A DNA stretch of 64,000 nucleotides, from positions 105,483,544 to 105,547,543 of the forward strand of contig OW121852.1 of assembly GCA_933228895.1 (NCBI GenBank). The letters run 5' to 3'. This stretch comes from Platycnemis pennipes (lineage: Eukaryota > Arthropoda > Insecta > Odonata > Platycnemididae). Shown piece after piece: positions 21,366 through 33,011 of the stretch. A program made the translations under genes and the position numbers. Each line of letters begins with the position of its first letter. The stretch's first letter is position 1. Below the pieces are notes generated by a model. It was not told the origin of the DNA. It saw nothing but the letters and a program-made list of their open reading frames with translations, and searched no databases.

Positions 21366-21971
21366 GATGACTACATTGAGTTCTTGAGTCATTGACATTT
21401 TTCAGCAATTTTTTTATTCACGTCAACTCCATTTGAACTCAGCGGCTCTACTATCGCCATGCCATCAGTGGGGTGAATCCATTACTCCCGGTCAATAAAT
21501 GAAAGCGTTAGAGCCCGTCTCATGCCCTCGAATGTTAGTCGCTTTGCAATTCGGATTCTGCGACTATAGAGGAGGCACAAGCTGTAACTGAAGAGACTAA
21601 ACACAGCACTTGTACCGGAGCCGAATGAAGGAGGGTCGCATCCCTATCGCAAGATGACTGAAACCCCTATTCATCAAACCGGACCTCATCGCAAACGGCT
21701 GTTGGCACTGCTATCAGGGCGAATCCTTTCGAAATAACGTCCCGGCTGGACAAAGGATCGCTGGTTCGAGGCGTTGTTTGCTTAATTCCTCATTCGGGGA
21801 AGGGGGAACGTGCACGTGGTCGGTGATTCACCCTCTCTCTCCTGGCCTCCTCCCATTGGTCTGTCGCCATCTGTTTCGTGCCACCACACCAGCGCCATAC
21901 TGAGGGGAAGCGGTGCTTGCTCAAAGCGGAGGTGAATCAAGGGGGAGAGAGAATCGGCGAGTATCTTCATC
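21366..21971. other. Unassigned DNA
   Basis: No recognised gene. GC content rises toward 21960. Confidence 0.4.
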
Positions 21972-22742
21972 TACATTTTGACAAATGATCTTTCCTGGGG
22001 TAAACACATACGTGAAATAATAGGTCAAGCGAACCGTAAACTGGGATTCGTCAAAAGAGTGCTGGGTAAATGTGACGATCATGTACGAGAAATCGGCTAC
22101 TTTTCCCTTGCTAGACCTCATTTGGAATATGCTGCCAGTGTATGGGATCCCTACGAAATCGGTCTAAATAACGAACTTGAACGTGTGCAGCGAAGATCGG
22201 CAAGATTTGTAAAGGGACGGTATGATAACCTTATTAGCGTAACCAGTCTAATAAATGATTGAAATGGGAATCATTGTCAGATCGCAGGTTGAAATTTAGA
22301 CTTAATCTCTTAAATAAATTCCAAGATAATATTTTCAGTGATGATGTTAAAAATATTTTGCGAACCCCAACTTACTATGGTAGACTGGACCACAATCACA
22401 AAATAAGAGAAATTGATTGCCGAACAGACAGATTCAAAATGTCCTTTTTTCCTCGTACTATTAGGGATATGAGTAACGGTAAATATATCCAGTACGAGTG
22501 TAGCAATGGATAACATTGGTAGCTGAATGTTGGTATAAGGACTTAAAGCTAACCCAACTAACAGAATATTTTTGCATGTATGCTTTGCTATTTTTATCTT
22601 TTTTTTAAATAGTGTAGTTTTGAACAGTACCTATACAAGTACTAATCCTTTTTTATGCATGTTATGCAGTGCATGTTTGGTGAGAGTTCACCCCCTGCCA
22701 CACACCTTTATGGTGGCTTGCAGGGTATTATGTAGATGTAGA
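21972..22742 (+). pseudogene. LINE B (CR1-like), 5'-truncated, longest copy
   Basis: Two adjoining frames, 21978-22262 and 22259-22513, read TNDLSWGKHIREIIGQANRK, RPHLEYAASVWDPYEIGLNN, LERVQRRSARFVKGRY and SVTSLIND, then WESLSDRRLKFRLNLLNKFQ. They join across a stop (TGA) and frame change near 22258-22263. This is the C-terminal third of a CR1-group non-LTR reverse transcriptase, downstream of the catalytic palm. The 3' UTR ends with ACCCCCTGCCACACACCTTT, GGTGGCTTGCAGGGTATTAT and the tandem tail GTAGATGTAGATGTA. A hexamer tail of this kind is typical of CR1 elements. The copy is 5'-truncated and dead. Confidence 0.87.
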
Positions 22743-22957
22743 TGTATGTATTACCCTGCGAGTCATCGTGAGGGTGTACGGCAGGGGATGAAGCTCACTG
22801 AAAATGCACAACTGACATGAAACGAAGAGCTATAACGCAACTACTACAGGGAAACATGTTAGATACAAGATTCACATGCCACAAAATAGTTGGTATCTAC
22901 ACAGGAATGAAGTTATTCCTAGTTAGAAAAGTATTTCTCAAAATATAAAGCATTTAT
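22743..22957 (-). mobile_element. CR1-like LINE 3' end, subfamily C, first part
   Basis: Abuts LINE B tail-to-tail. TATTACCCTGCGAGTCATCG and then CGTGAGGGTGTACGGCAGGG are the reversed terminus. The body continues to ATAAAGCATTTAT at 22945-22957, is interrupted, and resumes at 23311. Confidence 0.75.
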
Positions 22958-23310
22958 AGTTGATAACTTCAGGCTTAACTATGTCCATAATGGAAAATAA
23001 AAAATGAAACTTAGTTAGGTTCATTTTATATTTAAATAGGCACAATCCGGGTTTCATAACGAAGTTATTTCTTCAGGTGGCTGATCATGCATACATCTCA
23101 TTTATATATTAAAGTTGGGTGCGATAGTAAGGACATCTATCTGTCGGAAGGGAGTGGGGTGAGTTGGGAGTGGGATGAGAAGGGATAGATGGGGAAGGAG
23201 CGGTGTTAGGTTGGGGTAGAGCGATTTCCCTGCGTTGATGGGTCTTCGACCAGCGGGGGGGGAGCGGGGGGGGAGCGGGGGGGGGGGGGGGGATTATTCT
23301 TTTATTTTCA
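22958..23310 (-). mobile_element. Insertion with 13-bp target duplication, Penelope-like module
   Basis: ATAAAGCATTTAT flanks both sides (22945-22957 and 23311-23323). The uninterrupted copy at 5877-6175 shows the expected continuous sequence (CGTATTTATCTGTATTTCCC). The insert shares ATAACTTCAGGCTTAAC, TCCATAATGG and the GGGTTTCATAACGAAG block with 4985-5120 and 29640-29790. On the minus strand it reads CTGAAGA, then AATAACTTCGTTAT (a hairpin), then GAAAC, like a hammerhead core. The rest is G-rich and resembles 53320-53510. The plus-strand end is a poly-G tract. Confidence 0.7.
23254..23292. repeat. Poly-G tract
   Basis: GC-interrupted G runs end in about 16 consecutive Gs (23277-23292). 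It lies at the end of the insertion described at 22958-23310. Confidence 0.9.
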
Positions 23311-23323
23311 ATAAAGCATTTAT

Positions 23324-23500
23324 CTGTATTTCCCTAGCCTGCATTAGTTGGTGATATTGAACCATGCTTCATACACTACATATTAATCTGAAAAATGTTC
23401 ACCTACCCATCCATTTATTATGCTGCCTGTCATGTTTTCTTATGGTACACGTGAGAAATTATATTTTACATCTGTCGGTACGACAATCTATCTCATCTTC
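23324..23500 (-). mobile_element. CR1-like LINE 3' end, subfamily C, second part
   Basis: Continues the interrupted copy: CTGTATTTCCCTAGCC, CCATGCTTCATACACTAC and CGGTACGACAATC match 5877-6175 and 20357-20660. Confidence 0.7.
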
Positions 23501-24174
23501 TTTATCTGTTCATATCTAGCCTAATACGCAGGAGCTCTTAAAAAATTATAATGTCAGGAAATATATCGGTTACGTAAATACTTAAAATGTGGAGCCTAAA
23601 TTTTAACTAGCATATTGATAGTAAGTCCCGTCCTAGTTCTTTAAACGTGTAACACATACAATTATTTTGAGGACCTTTACCAGATCTTGCCAATTTCATT
23701 TGCATACATACTTATATTTATACATATTTTAAATTAGGCTTGACAAGTAGCACCTTCATCGCAATTGGGATCTCAGCAGACAAAGAGGGTGCGACGGGTG
23801 GGGTAGCGAGTGTTTCACCCGGCACCTTCCTTCGTCAATGCATGAAGGGGACGAGTGAGGGAGAGAATGCCTGCTTCCACGCAGGAGGGGGAGCTGGGAA
23901 GTATAAATTGCGACACACTATGTCCCTGAGGATGTACTCGGCGTCAAATGGAGAGGCGTCCGCTCCAAGTCTAATGCGCTGAAGACGTGGCAGTGCGTTG
24001 ACGATTGCATCTATGCGTACAACGACTAACACTCAATTCAATAAAGGAAATCTGTCATTTCCAACCATGGATTTTGCAAGTTTTAATTCATGAATACCAA
24101 GGATCATATTCGGAATCTCAACTGCAGTATCGTTTATACTGATTACGCCCTAAAATCCCAACAGCGAGTGAAAT
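23501..24174. other. Unassigned DNA
   Basis: A GC-rich patch at 23740-23985 has an 80-codon frame with no recognisable domain. Confidence 0.45.
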
Positions 24175-24770
24175 TGATGCTCAGATTCTACTTGCAGAGG
24201 TGGTATTACTTCTCAGCACGAAGCTGAGAACGGAGTTGAGGTGCTGAATCTGGTCCAGAATCTCAACTCAATATATCCAATACGAGTGTAGCAATGGATA
24301 ACATTGGTGGCTGCATTTTGGTATAAGGACTTGAAGCTAACCCAACTAACAGCATGTTTTTGCATGTTTGCCTTGCTATTTTTATCTTTTTTTAAATAGT
24401 GAAGTTTCAACAGTATATAAATACTAATCTTTTTTTATGCATGATATGTAGTGCATGTTTGGTGAGAATTCACCCCCTGCCACACACCTTAATGGTGGCT
24501 TGCAGGGAGTTATGTAGATGTAGATGTCAACTAAAGTCTCACTTCTACGGCTTAATTCATAAAATCTCTATTACGAGTACAAAATGGTATACAGATTCTA
24601 TTCGATATGGTTGAAAGCGGTACACAGCGTTAGCGCTAAGAGGTAATACCAACTTTGCAGGGTGAATCTACTATTTGACTCAAAGAAGACATTTTAGGAC
24701 CTAAGAAGTACAAATGTGACTGTAGTTGAGATTTTGAATTTGGCCTCAAATGTTACATCCGCAACAAAAA
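24175..24770 (+). repeat. Repeat R, split by LINE B
   Basis: Partner of 11598-11960 in opposite orientation: TTACTTCTCAGC, GGAGTTGAGGTGCTGAATCT, AATCTCAACT, CTCACTTCTACGG, GAAAGCGGTACACAGCG and TTTGCAGGGTGAAT. The segment 24269-24526 is an inserted LINE B 3' end. Removing it restores continuity with the other copy. Confidence 0.72.
24269..24526 (+). mobile_element. LINE B 3' end inserted in repeat R
   Basis: Matches the last 260 bases of 21972-22742 (TACGAGTGTAGCAATGGATA, GGACTTGAAGCTAACCCAAC, ACCCCCTGCCACACACCTTA) and ends in GTAGATGTAGATG. TCAACT flanks it (24263-24268 and 24527-24532). Confidence 0.87.
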
Positions 24771-26100
24771 TCAAGAAATGAATGAAAGAGTCTTTTAGTA
24801 GAGACGTGACAAAGACGAAGAAAACAAGGATTTGTCCGAACTGTCTTACAGAGCATTAGAGCAAACGATTTATTAACCTTGTCCTTGTGGAAATAGATAT
24901 TACTGTGGTATAAGAGCTCCCTATTTGAATTTAATATCTAATTATTTCGGTGAAGTTCGAATAATGTTTAAGGTCAGTGAATGCTGATTAAATTTGTATC
25001 AGTCTTTGAGCGGGTGCCTAGAGTGAAATTTAAATTTGGCACAGGAGCGCAAAAAGGAATTATTCGGTCCTCATCACCCTTAAAATTAGCGTAATATCGG
25101 ATAAGTGACAGCAAAAATGGCACACCAATAAATATTGTCTAAAAAAATCGACAGTAAATTTATTTAGTTTTAAAATTGTGTTTGACGAAAAGCTTGCATT
25201 GATTAGCAATGATAAAGCTCACCAAGTACTAAGGCCAATGGCGTCTGTAATATACACAATGAGTTAGGGAGGGGGGAGTATTTCCCTGTGCCATCCTGTT
25301 CTTTTCCGGAAAGATCTGGTATCCTGATAATAACCCAGCTTTGATTAAGCTGGATAAGTTTTTTGCCCTCTCCAGGGTTGGAAAACGGGTTCTAGGATTT
25401 TCAGCAATCATGATTACGAATATACTATTTTTGTCATCATTTTCCAACCCTATTGTCCCCATCTCATTAATCTGGAATGAAGGAACTCAGTGGAAATTAT
25501 TCACCAAAAATATTAATTCTGTTTTCATTTGTGTCTACAGTACAAATATATTAATTCGCTATTTACAGTTGGTGGCGTAGAAAAATGCGAGACAATATTA
25601 TTTAAAAATAGTAAGGATAATATTTTAAATGACATTTACCACGAAAAGATCGCAAAGTACATTTGTATTCATACCGCACCATGCTATTTCCAAGATTTAC
25701 CAAATCTATTTACACACCACTAGAACAAAGGCAAACGATAATCTTGTGAAGTTATATCCGAATACGCCATATGTCAAGCTACAGGCCTTTCCCAGCTTTT
25801 TCTACGGCAGGTAAGGATTTTGTCAGGTTTAATTTCCCGATTTCCAACTGAATGATCACAGATTTTATCGAGTAGTCGCAAACTCCCCATTTCTTCAGTG
25901 AAAAGTCAGGTGTTCCGACAGAAACAGATCCATACAACGATCCCTTCCGAATCGATGTCGTTAACTCACTACCCCCCCCTCCGATCCCAATCCTGGGCGG
26001 GAGTTCTCTCTTCTCCACCTCTCTTGTGCAAACCAGTGGCTGAAGACGAGCCCTCAGATGTTTTGAGGCGAGAACTGGAAAGGGCCATCGCAGAGAGGTA
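24771..26100. other. Unassigned DNA
   Basis: AT-rich. No gene or repeat recognised. Confidence 0.45.
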
Positions 26101-26250
26101 GAGACGGAGGAGCGTAAAGGGATGAGGGTGGAGGGATGAGGGTGGAGGGTGGAGGGATGAGGGTGGAGGGAGGAAGTGGAGGGAGGAAGTGGAGGGTGGA
26201 GGGTGGAGGTAGGAGGGTGGAGGAAGGAGGGTGGAGGGTGAAGGGAAGAC
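26101..26250. repeat. GGTGGAGG minisatellite
   Basis: Imperfect tandem repeats of GGGATGAGGGTGGAGG, GGAGGAAGTGGAGG and GGGTGGAGG. The frame opened by this composition yields a 169-codon Pro/Ser/Leu-rich minus-strand ORF that is not a gene. Confidence 0.9.
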
Positions 26251-27394
26251 CTACACTACCGAAAGTGAGGGAGAGAGTGAATTTTTCTTTTCCCTTCTCC
26301 TCCATTCGACTCCCTCTCTCCTCAACTTCGGCACGATAGTGAGTTTTCCGAGGAAGGGAAACTTTTCCGGCCGGGGTATCCCTTAGAGAATTGAAGGAAT
26401 GGAGAAGAGTGAGGAAGTAAATAGAGGGATGAAGAAAAGGAAATTCATAATCCATTAATGAATTGAGCAAATTTAGGAGTCGTAAAATAAATATTTTAAT
26501 GCTGGAGTGATTGAGGTTGACAAAAACTTTGTATCTACAGGCCATAAGGCAAAGAAGAGGCACTGAGGTAGGGCCTCGAGATCTTCCAAACTCCTTCGTT
26601 TCACACCCCTTTAAGTTCGGCGAGTGAACTACTGAATGTGGCTACACCTGATAATGGAGAAATTCTACACTTTTTTGAATTTTGTATTCACATAATGTGT
26701 TGCGTACCTGAATAACAAGACTGACGCACCTTCTGTGTGGTAAGCCGGGTAAAAATTCAGTTTTGGATTCCGATATACGAAGTTTTCTACGTATTTATTT
26801 TCCAGAAGATCTATGAGGGAATTATGAAGATAAAACTCACTAAATAACTATTGAAGAAGTTTTACGAATGGTGATGTGACAAAAGAGAAACGAGATGATA
26901 ACCTTCAAAAGAAGAGGGGCAATTTGTCTGACACATGAGATGTGTCCCGCATAGTGAGATTTTTTTTTTTTTTTAAAGAGAGTTCTAGAGGGAAAGGCAA
27001 AAAGAGACACGCCTCTTGCCCCAAGTTACTCATACGAGGATTTTTCTTTGCCATTCTCCTCCTTGACTTTTATAACAACGCCCGTGATCATCTGACCACC
27101 AAGTCTCTAGACAAATGGAAAAAAACAGGGTGCTTTTTTATAAACATACGTGTTTTCGGATATAACCTTGTATAAAAACCAAAATTCATATTAAGACTGT
27201 CATTTTTTTACATTTGAAGACTAAAATTATAGAAAATTCAATATAATTAAATTTTGTTTTTTTAATCAATTTAAATTAAGGATAAACATTCATTTGGCAA
27301 CAAGGAAAAGTGCTTCGAGCCGAAAAATAAGGTAGCTGGCATTGGCTCTTTTTGCTGTAATCCATGATGCGATAAGTACATTCACTATTCTACA
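26251..27394. other. Unassigned DNA
   Basis: Poly-T run at about 26960-26974. No gene recognised. Confidence 0.45.
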
Positions 27395-28474
27395 AGCCAA
27401 TTCTGTTCGTAACTTGGGTATTATCATGAATAACAACTTGTCATGGCACGACCAGGTTAATACCATTTCTAATAGTGTTCATGGAATATTATATAAGCAT
27501 AAAACTCAGGGAAGAATTCTACCTAGGCACACTAGAAAAATTTTAATTACTACGCTAATTTTTTCTCAATTTCATTACTGCACTTTAGTACTCGGTGACC
27601 TTTCGCATGAACTGAATAATACATTACAAAGGCTGCAAAGTTCTTGCATTCGGTTCATTTTCAACATTCGCAGGGACGAGCACACTTCCCCTCACAGGGA
27701 AAAGCTCCTTTGGATGGATATTCCATCTAGAAGGAAATATCTGCTGTGTGCGTTTTTATTTTCTTTATTTAAAAATCAAAAACCGACATACCTCCTGGAC
27801 CATTTTCATCATCCATCTGAAAGTAGGACAATGTCAACAAGAAGTAACCCATCCAGCCTTTACCTACCTGCTCATAGAACTACAATGTACCACCATTCCT
27901 TCGTTGCTACAACTACCCACATGTGGAACTCATTGCCCAATGAATTAAAAACCTGCAGTAAAGTGCACACCTTTAAAAACAAATGTTTTAATTTCATGTT
28001 TAACCTAAATTCACATAAATAATCGTACTGAAATTTGTCTCTACTGCTGATGTTATATACTGTTTCTATGTTAAATACTGTTTCTGTTGCTGTTAAAATA
28101 CTGTTTCAACATTTGACTGAAATATTAAAATATAGTTTATCTTCATCGTCTCAGGCTCAACTTTGTGGAAGTTCATTTTATCATAAATGAAAAGGAAAAC
28201 TTTGTTATATTCCACCAATTATTATATTCGTACCTGAAGATGACGTCGCTGCGTCGAAACTAGTTGTAACTGAGAATAAATTGGTGGAATATAACAAAGG
28301 TTTCCTTTTCATTTATGATTAAAATTTAGTGTTGTGTAGCTATTGTGTAAAATAATTGAATTATGTATGGTATTTTAGCCCTTGAGGCAAATGTATAAAT
28401 TTCTATTTAATTTTTTGTATTCGTTCCAGAGGACAGAATGTCCCAGAACATTAAATAATAATAATAATAAGCTG
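27395..28474 (+). pseudogene. LINE D, 5'-truncated, with 226-codon open C-terminus
   Basis: The open frame 27342-28022 includes SVRNLGIIMNNNLSWHDQVN, KILITTLIFSQFHYCTLVLG, LNNTLQRLQSSCIRFIFNIR, SLYLPAHRTTMYHHSFV and HMWNSLPNELKTC, then FKNKCFNFMF. This is the C-terminal part of a CR1/Jockey-group non-LTR polyprotein after the RT palm (DLG motif, F..Y, QRLQ, WNSLP, FK). The YADD catalytic box and endonuclease lie upstream and are absent. About 360 bp of 3' UTR follows, holding an inserted hairpin element (28181-28318), and ends in (AAT)n at 28455-28474. The frame is intact, so the insertion is fairly young. Confidence 0.85.
28181..28318 (+). mobile_element. 138-bp hairpin element with TTA duplication and hammerhead-like core
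   Basis: Arms 28181-28220 and 28279-28318 are reverse complements with one mismatch. TTA flanks each side (28178-28180 and 28319-28321). The spacer carries CTGAAGA (28234-28240), GACG...CGTC as a possible stem II, GAAAC (28256-28260), and GTA (28266-28268) as a possible cleavage triplet after a 2-bp stem III. The long arms would be stem I. A one-base bulge before stem II and a mismatch next to the core make activity uncertain. It lies in the 3' UTR of LINE D. It could instead be a plain MITE. Confidence 0.65.
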
Positions 28475-29639
28475 ATCGTTTTCGCCATAAGGACCACATG
28501 GCGCACAGAGCAAAAATTTACTTTCACCTATTTTTTTACTCATGTTTTCCCAACAAAGACGAAGCCAAATAATCCTCTCGGTTGACGGGGCATCTCTACC
28601 CACTCCAAACCCATGCAAAGGGTAACAAATCAAGCTGCCCTCGCAGGACAAAGAGAACTACCTCGGGGCAGAAGGGACGAGAGATGAAGAGGAGAGGGAA
28701 AGGCCGAGTTCTGAGGCGATGATTAGGATTCGCAAGACGGCCCTTTGCATCCGCAGGGCACGGTCCTTTACGCATCGGATCCTTCGGGGATCGCCTCGAA
28801 GAACTTAATCAAAAGTGGTGCTCGGGCTTCCAAGAGAGAGAGAGAGGAACTTCCTTTTCTCCAGGGTTCGTGATGATGAGGGCGAGGAAGAGGCTGAGGA
28901 AGATGCCTCGAGAAAGGGAGAGTCCGAGTGGACAGGATGAGAGGGAGGCAAGTCACGTCATGGAATGGCAAAGGGGCTCCCGACTGTCCCTTAACAGGCT
29001 GGTCAAGACCTCCCGGGGAGGAGTTGAAGAGGCGCAAGTCGGACGTCGGTTGATATTGCCACTGGCGGGGTGGTGAGGGACTACTGAGTAGTGGTCGATA
29101 TTAGCGAAGAGGGGGATATCTTGGTTTGCCGAAGGCAGAACGGTAAACACAATACCCTTAAATGGGCTAAAAAATAAGGATCTGAGGACGTTCAAAAGAC
29201 TGAAAGGAATAGACAATTCTTCTAATTATAATCAAAGACTAAAAAGATTTACAAAATGCAGTACAATCTCCTCGTAACTCAACAAAGCTGGCAATTAAAT
29301 TTCCATCAAAGTGGCCAGAAATTATAATTTACAATGAAGCATTTCCATCATCTCGAGCGTGTGATGTGTCCAAAGCTTTTCTCTGCTCACTGTTAAAGAA
29401 AGGATTTCCACAGGTACATTTAACCTAACTACCATCCAGTTCTGGCCACGAGTTAGCAAGATAACAAGACATAATGGAACGAATGGTTCATGTGATTTCT
29501 TTGGATGTACGCCGTGCGATTTTGAACAATATTGCACAGTTCTGAAATACACCCACAGTCACGTGAATATAAATATAACAACGTTAAAGCATTCCTTTGG
29601 TACATGGTGTTATATTCCGGAGAATAACTAACAAAATGG
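28475..29639. other. Unassigned DNA with a GC-rich interval
   Basis: About 28600-29110 is GC-rich, with overlapping frames on both strands. No domain or start context supports a gene. Confidence 0.45.
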
Positions 29640-29790
29640 TTTCTGGCTTGACCTTGTTGAATAAATCCATTATGGATCAAATTAAAAATTCACTCGGTAA
29701 ATTCACCTGATTATTTATTTACACGACTCGGGTTTCAGTACGTCGTGTCATCTTCAGGTCCTGACCTTCGTCACCTGAAATGTTATGACA
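29640..29790 (-). repeat. Penelope-like module with hammerhead-like core
   Basis: Shares GGCTTGACCTTGTTGAATAA, TCCATTATGGATC and CTCGGGTTTCA with 4985-5120 and 22958-23100. On the minus strand CTGAAGA, GACACGACGTACT and GAAAC are present, but the presumed cleavage triplet is GTG, which would not be cleavable. Confidence 0.5.
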
Positions 29791-30844
29791 CCAGAGACTA
29801 ACTCAAAGTCATGGTCCTTATCAAAGTATTGAGACCTGGGTCCTGTGAATAATTAACCAATGGAATATACCATATGAATTTTTAATTTACTCGTTTCGAA
29901 AAATATGTCATTGTTACGTGGAAGCAAATATACTAGGTAAGAAGTATACTGGACACGCGTAAAAAAATCAACGACGTTCACCATGCTATAACACATCTTA
30001 AAATGGTTAATAGATTCTCGTATCTTCAATTACCAGAATTAATTTTTGTGCACATGCATTTGTCATGCAATACAATATGCAGCATTTTATGAAAAAACTG
30101 ACGAACTGTGTAATTATTATAAGTTCATTAAATATACTGCTTTATATCAAATGCATTCCATTTCATTTTATCAGAGTGATTTATATCGATAATGAAAACT
30201 GAATCAATTTTAGAAATATTATTATTTTTGCAGCTTTTCATGATAAACTCCAATGCAGTACTACGAGACCATTTTAAAAAAACCACGATAATTTTCGTCC
30301 CCTTCATCTACTAAGTGTGGAGGGACACTACGGATATCACTTTAACCCATGAATAAGTTATTGGCCACATTTTCCCATGCATTACATTCGGTAGGGGAAG
30401 GTGCTGTGATACCAGAAAAAGCCCATCGGCGAGAAAAAATTTATATTTTCTTCCAGCTTCACTTTTGGACAGTCACAGATTGCCCTAGGGAGCCCGTCAG
30501 GATTTCACCTGTCACCAGGTTTCCCCAGGGTCAAACTGCCACAGAATACATTGCCGCGAGAGAGAGTGGCAGGGAGGGGCCTTAACTTGAGAATTTTTGA
30601 TAAATATGAACGTCAAAATTGTGTCCTGCTGAACTTCTGTGATTTCTTCACGGCTCAAATAACATACCACTGAAGCATTCTACTGTTACGCATTAAGGTT
30701 CTCCAATGTCAAAGGTTATGCAGGACCATCCAATCCAGGGATTCGTAAAACTGCGACAAGTACACGAGGCTCTAAAGTAAAAATTATTATTGAACCATAA
30801 TTTCATTTATAAATGCACACCTAAGCAGAAGTATGAACAAATAA
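29791..30844. other. Unassigned DNA
   Basis: AT-rich. No gene or repeat recognised. Confidence 0.45.
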
Positions 30845-31709
30845 CACTGTTCTGCAAAAAAAAGTTCAAAAAATGCTCGGCTACAATTTAGGGAGTTTCT
30901 GGCTAATTTTGGGTCGCTGAATCCGAAAATGACCTCCGTTTTTTTCTATCACCCTCCATTTTTACGAGCAACCCCTAAATTGGGGAAACCAACCCCGTAT
31001 CTAAACTTATCGCTTTTCAAGGGACTTTTACTAATGTTATCTGCTTATAATTAAAAAAACTGACGTTTTGAGGCTATCAGGGTCATGAAAGAGACGAACT
31101 TGACTGGGGTTGAAAATATTTAGGGGGTGAAAATCGAAAAAAACCTTAAAAAAACCATTGAAATAACCATTTTTCTTCACTTTTTATTGCATATGATATG
31201 GTAGCTTATAGAAAAGTTTTTAAGGGATGAATACACTGTTCACCCCACCCCTTTTGTAAAGCATTAATATTACATAAAATATAAGAGGGGAAGGGGGGAT
31301 ATAGGAGGTGGTATAAAGAGCTGCCACAAAAATCTGGACACAAATCAGATTTGTCAAAATATTATTGTAACAGCGTTTGGGGGCTCTTGATTTGACTTCG
31401 TTGTCCTCCTTACTTTTGAAGTAAGAGCTGAGACCTTTCCAATTAATACATTGGGAAACATTGGGAAATACATTGTAAAAGTTACTCACCACGTTTTGAC
31501 ACGCTTGGACACGTTGTAACGTGTCTTTATGTGTCTTGGCAGTCGCACTTGCTAATGTTCATCTATGAAATAAACCAGTGGTCTATTCGGTACGTCACTC
31601 TCTTTCGTACGTGCCGGGTTATAATCTTCCAAGTTCTTTCTTTATTTTTCTAGTGGTGTGTTTGATTTAGCGTGTTATTTTGCGAGCTATAAAGTGTTTT
31701 CTCGCGATC

Positions 31710-32120
31710 ATGCCTTGATCTTGCAAAAATCATCCCAATTCATTTTGTTACATCTGTGGGGATTTAACGTTTAAAGACCAAAGGAAAGCGATGACTGCAA
31801 TTGTGCGGAAATCTTATGATTCGGGTGTAAAATTGGTGACCAAGACAAATCGTGGGCCCCTAAATTCTGTTGCAGTGGTTGCCATAGAAGTCTTTGTGAA
31901 TAGTTAAACGGGGGAAATCGTTCCCTAAAATTCGGAGTGGCAATGGTTTGGCGTGAATCCACTTGCCATTTAACAGATTGCTATTTTTGCCAAACCAACA
32001 CTATGGGGTTTTCAAAAGACGCAGGCAAATGGATACCGAGTATGTTGGGAGATTTCTGTTGTGCACGCATCATCAGAGAAGTTTCAGAGGAGCAGTACAA
32101 AAGGAAACGAACAACCCATT
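31710..32120 (+). pseudogene. Cysteine-rich ORF remnant in the foldback centre
   Basis: From an ATG at 31710 the frame reads MP, a stop, then SCKNHPNSFCYICGDLTFKD and QRKAMTAIV before fading to a stop. A second frame (31937-32122) resumes with MVWREST, LTDCYFCQTNTMGFSK and ends. Together these resemble, from memory, a repeat-encoded arthropod protein with C..C pairs (FCYICG near the N-terminus, DCYFC later). I cannot name the function. Upstream 31560-31700 looks like a 5' leader. An early stop and at least one frameshift kill it. The likely metal-binding pairs suggest DNA binding, but that is inference. Confidence 0.6.
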
Positions 32121-32364
32121 AGGTAAAATTATATAGCTTCACTATTTTTTTACATTGCTTTAAGGATTTTTATATAGAAAAAAATAACTGAATTGTTTTC
32201 TTACTTCACAAGTACGTAATCTATAAACATATTTAATTTTTGTATCCAGATTTTTGAGGCAGCTCTTTATACCACCTCCTATACCCCCCCTTCCCCTTTT
32301 ATATTTTATGTAATACTAATCCTTTACAAAAGGGGGGGAGGTGAACAGTGTATTCATCCCTTAA

Positions 32365-32577
32365 CCCTCCCTACCTACCTGGGGTCTTTTTTGACCCCAG
32401 CTCACAGAAAAAGTTGAATAACTCATTAATTTTTACAGCTTTATGAATCATATTTTAGGAATTCTCCGATAAAACACTTTTGTATCGACTCCATTTTTCA
32501 TTTTAAAAATATTTCCGACAATAAGCCTTAAAAAAAATAATTTCTTGCTTGGGGTCAAGTTTGACCCCAGGTAGGGT
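32365..32577. repeat. Terminal segment bounded by inverted piggyBac-type ends
   Basis: The left terminus CCCTACCTACCTGGGGTC is followed about 190 bases later by its near reverse complement, GGGGTCAAGTTTGACCCCAG then GTAGGG (32551-32577). The outer piece thus looks like a mini-element with its own inverted ends, or a subterminal repeat. Confidence 0.6.
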
Positions 32578-33011
32578 ATGTGGAACTAAATTATACCCGA
32601 TCGTATTTTAGTACCAGGAGATGAATTTACATTTTCCTTTAGGAATAATTGAATAAATAATAGCTTTTGTCATGACTTTGTCATGAAAGGAAAGAATATT
32701 AGCATTTTATGTGATAAAATGAGCAATGCACTGAGTGTTAAAATTATTAGAAGAGAAGAAATTGTTGAGCTATGGATGTATTTCCCTCGCATGTGACACC
32801 AAGATAGATATTCCGGTAATATACACAGTCGTATCAACGTTACAACTTAGTGAATCAAATAGAGGCTTAGCTATTCAATTGCAAAATCTATTAAATGTCA
32901 GCAGTTTCCAAATGGGTGAACTTAGAGACGAACGCATAATAAGTCGATCACATTCACCTCACCCCATCACATAACAGAAGCTGAATACTGCTAAGTGATT
33001 GCTAGCGTACT

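Noticed and set aside
26054..26563. 169-codon minus-strand frame
   Set aside because: Mostly the translation of a GGTGGAGG minisatellite.
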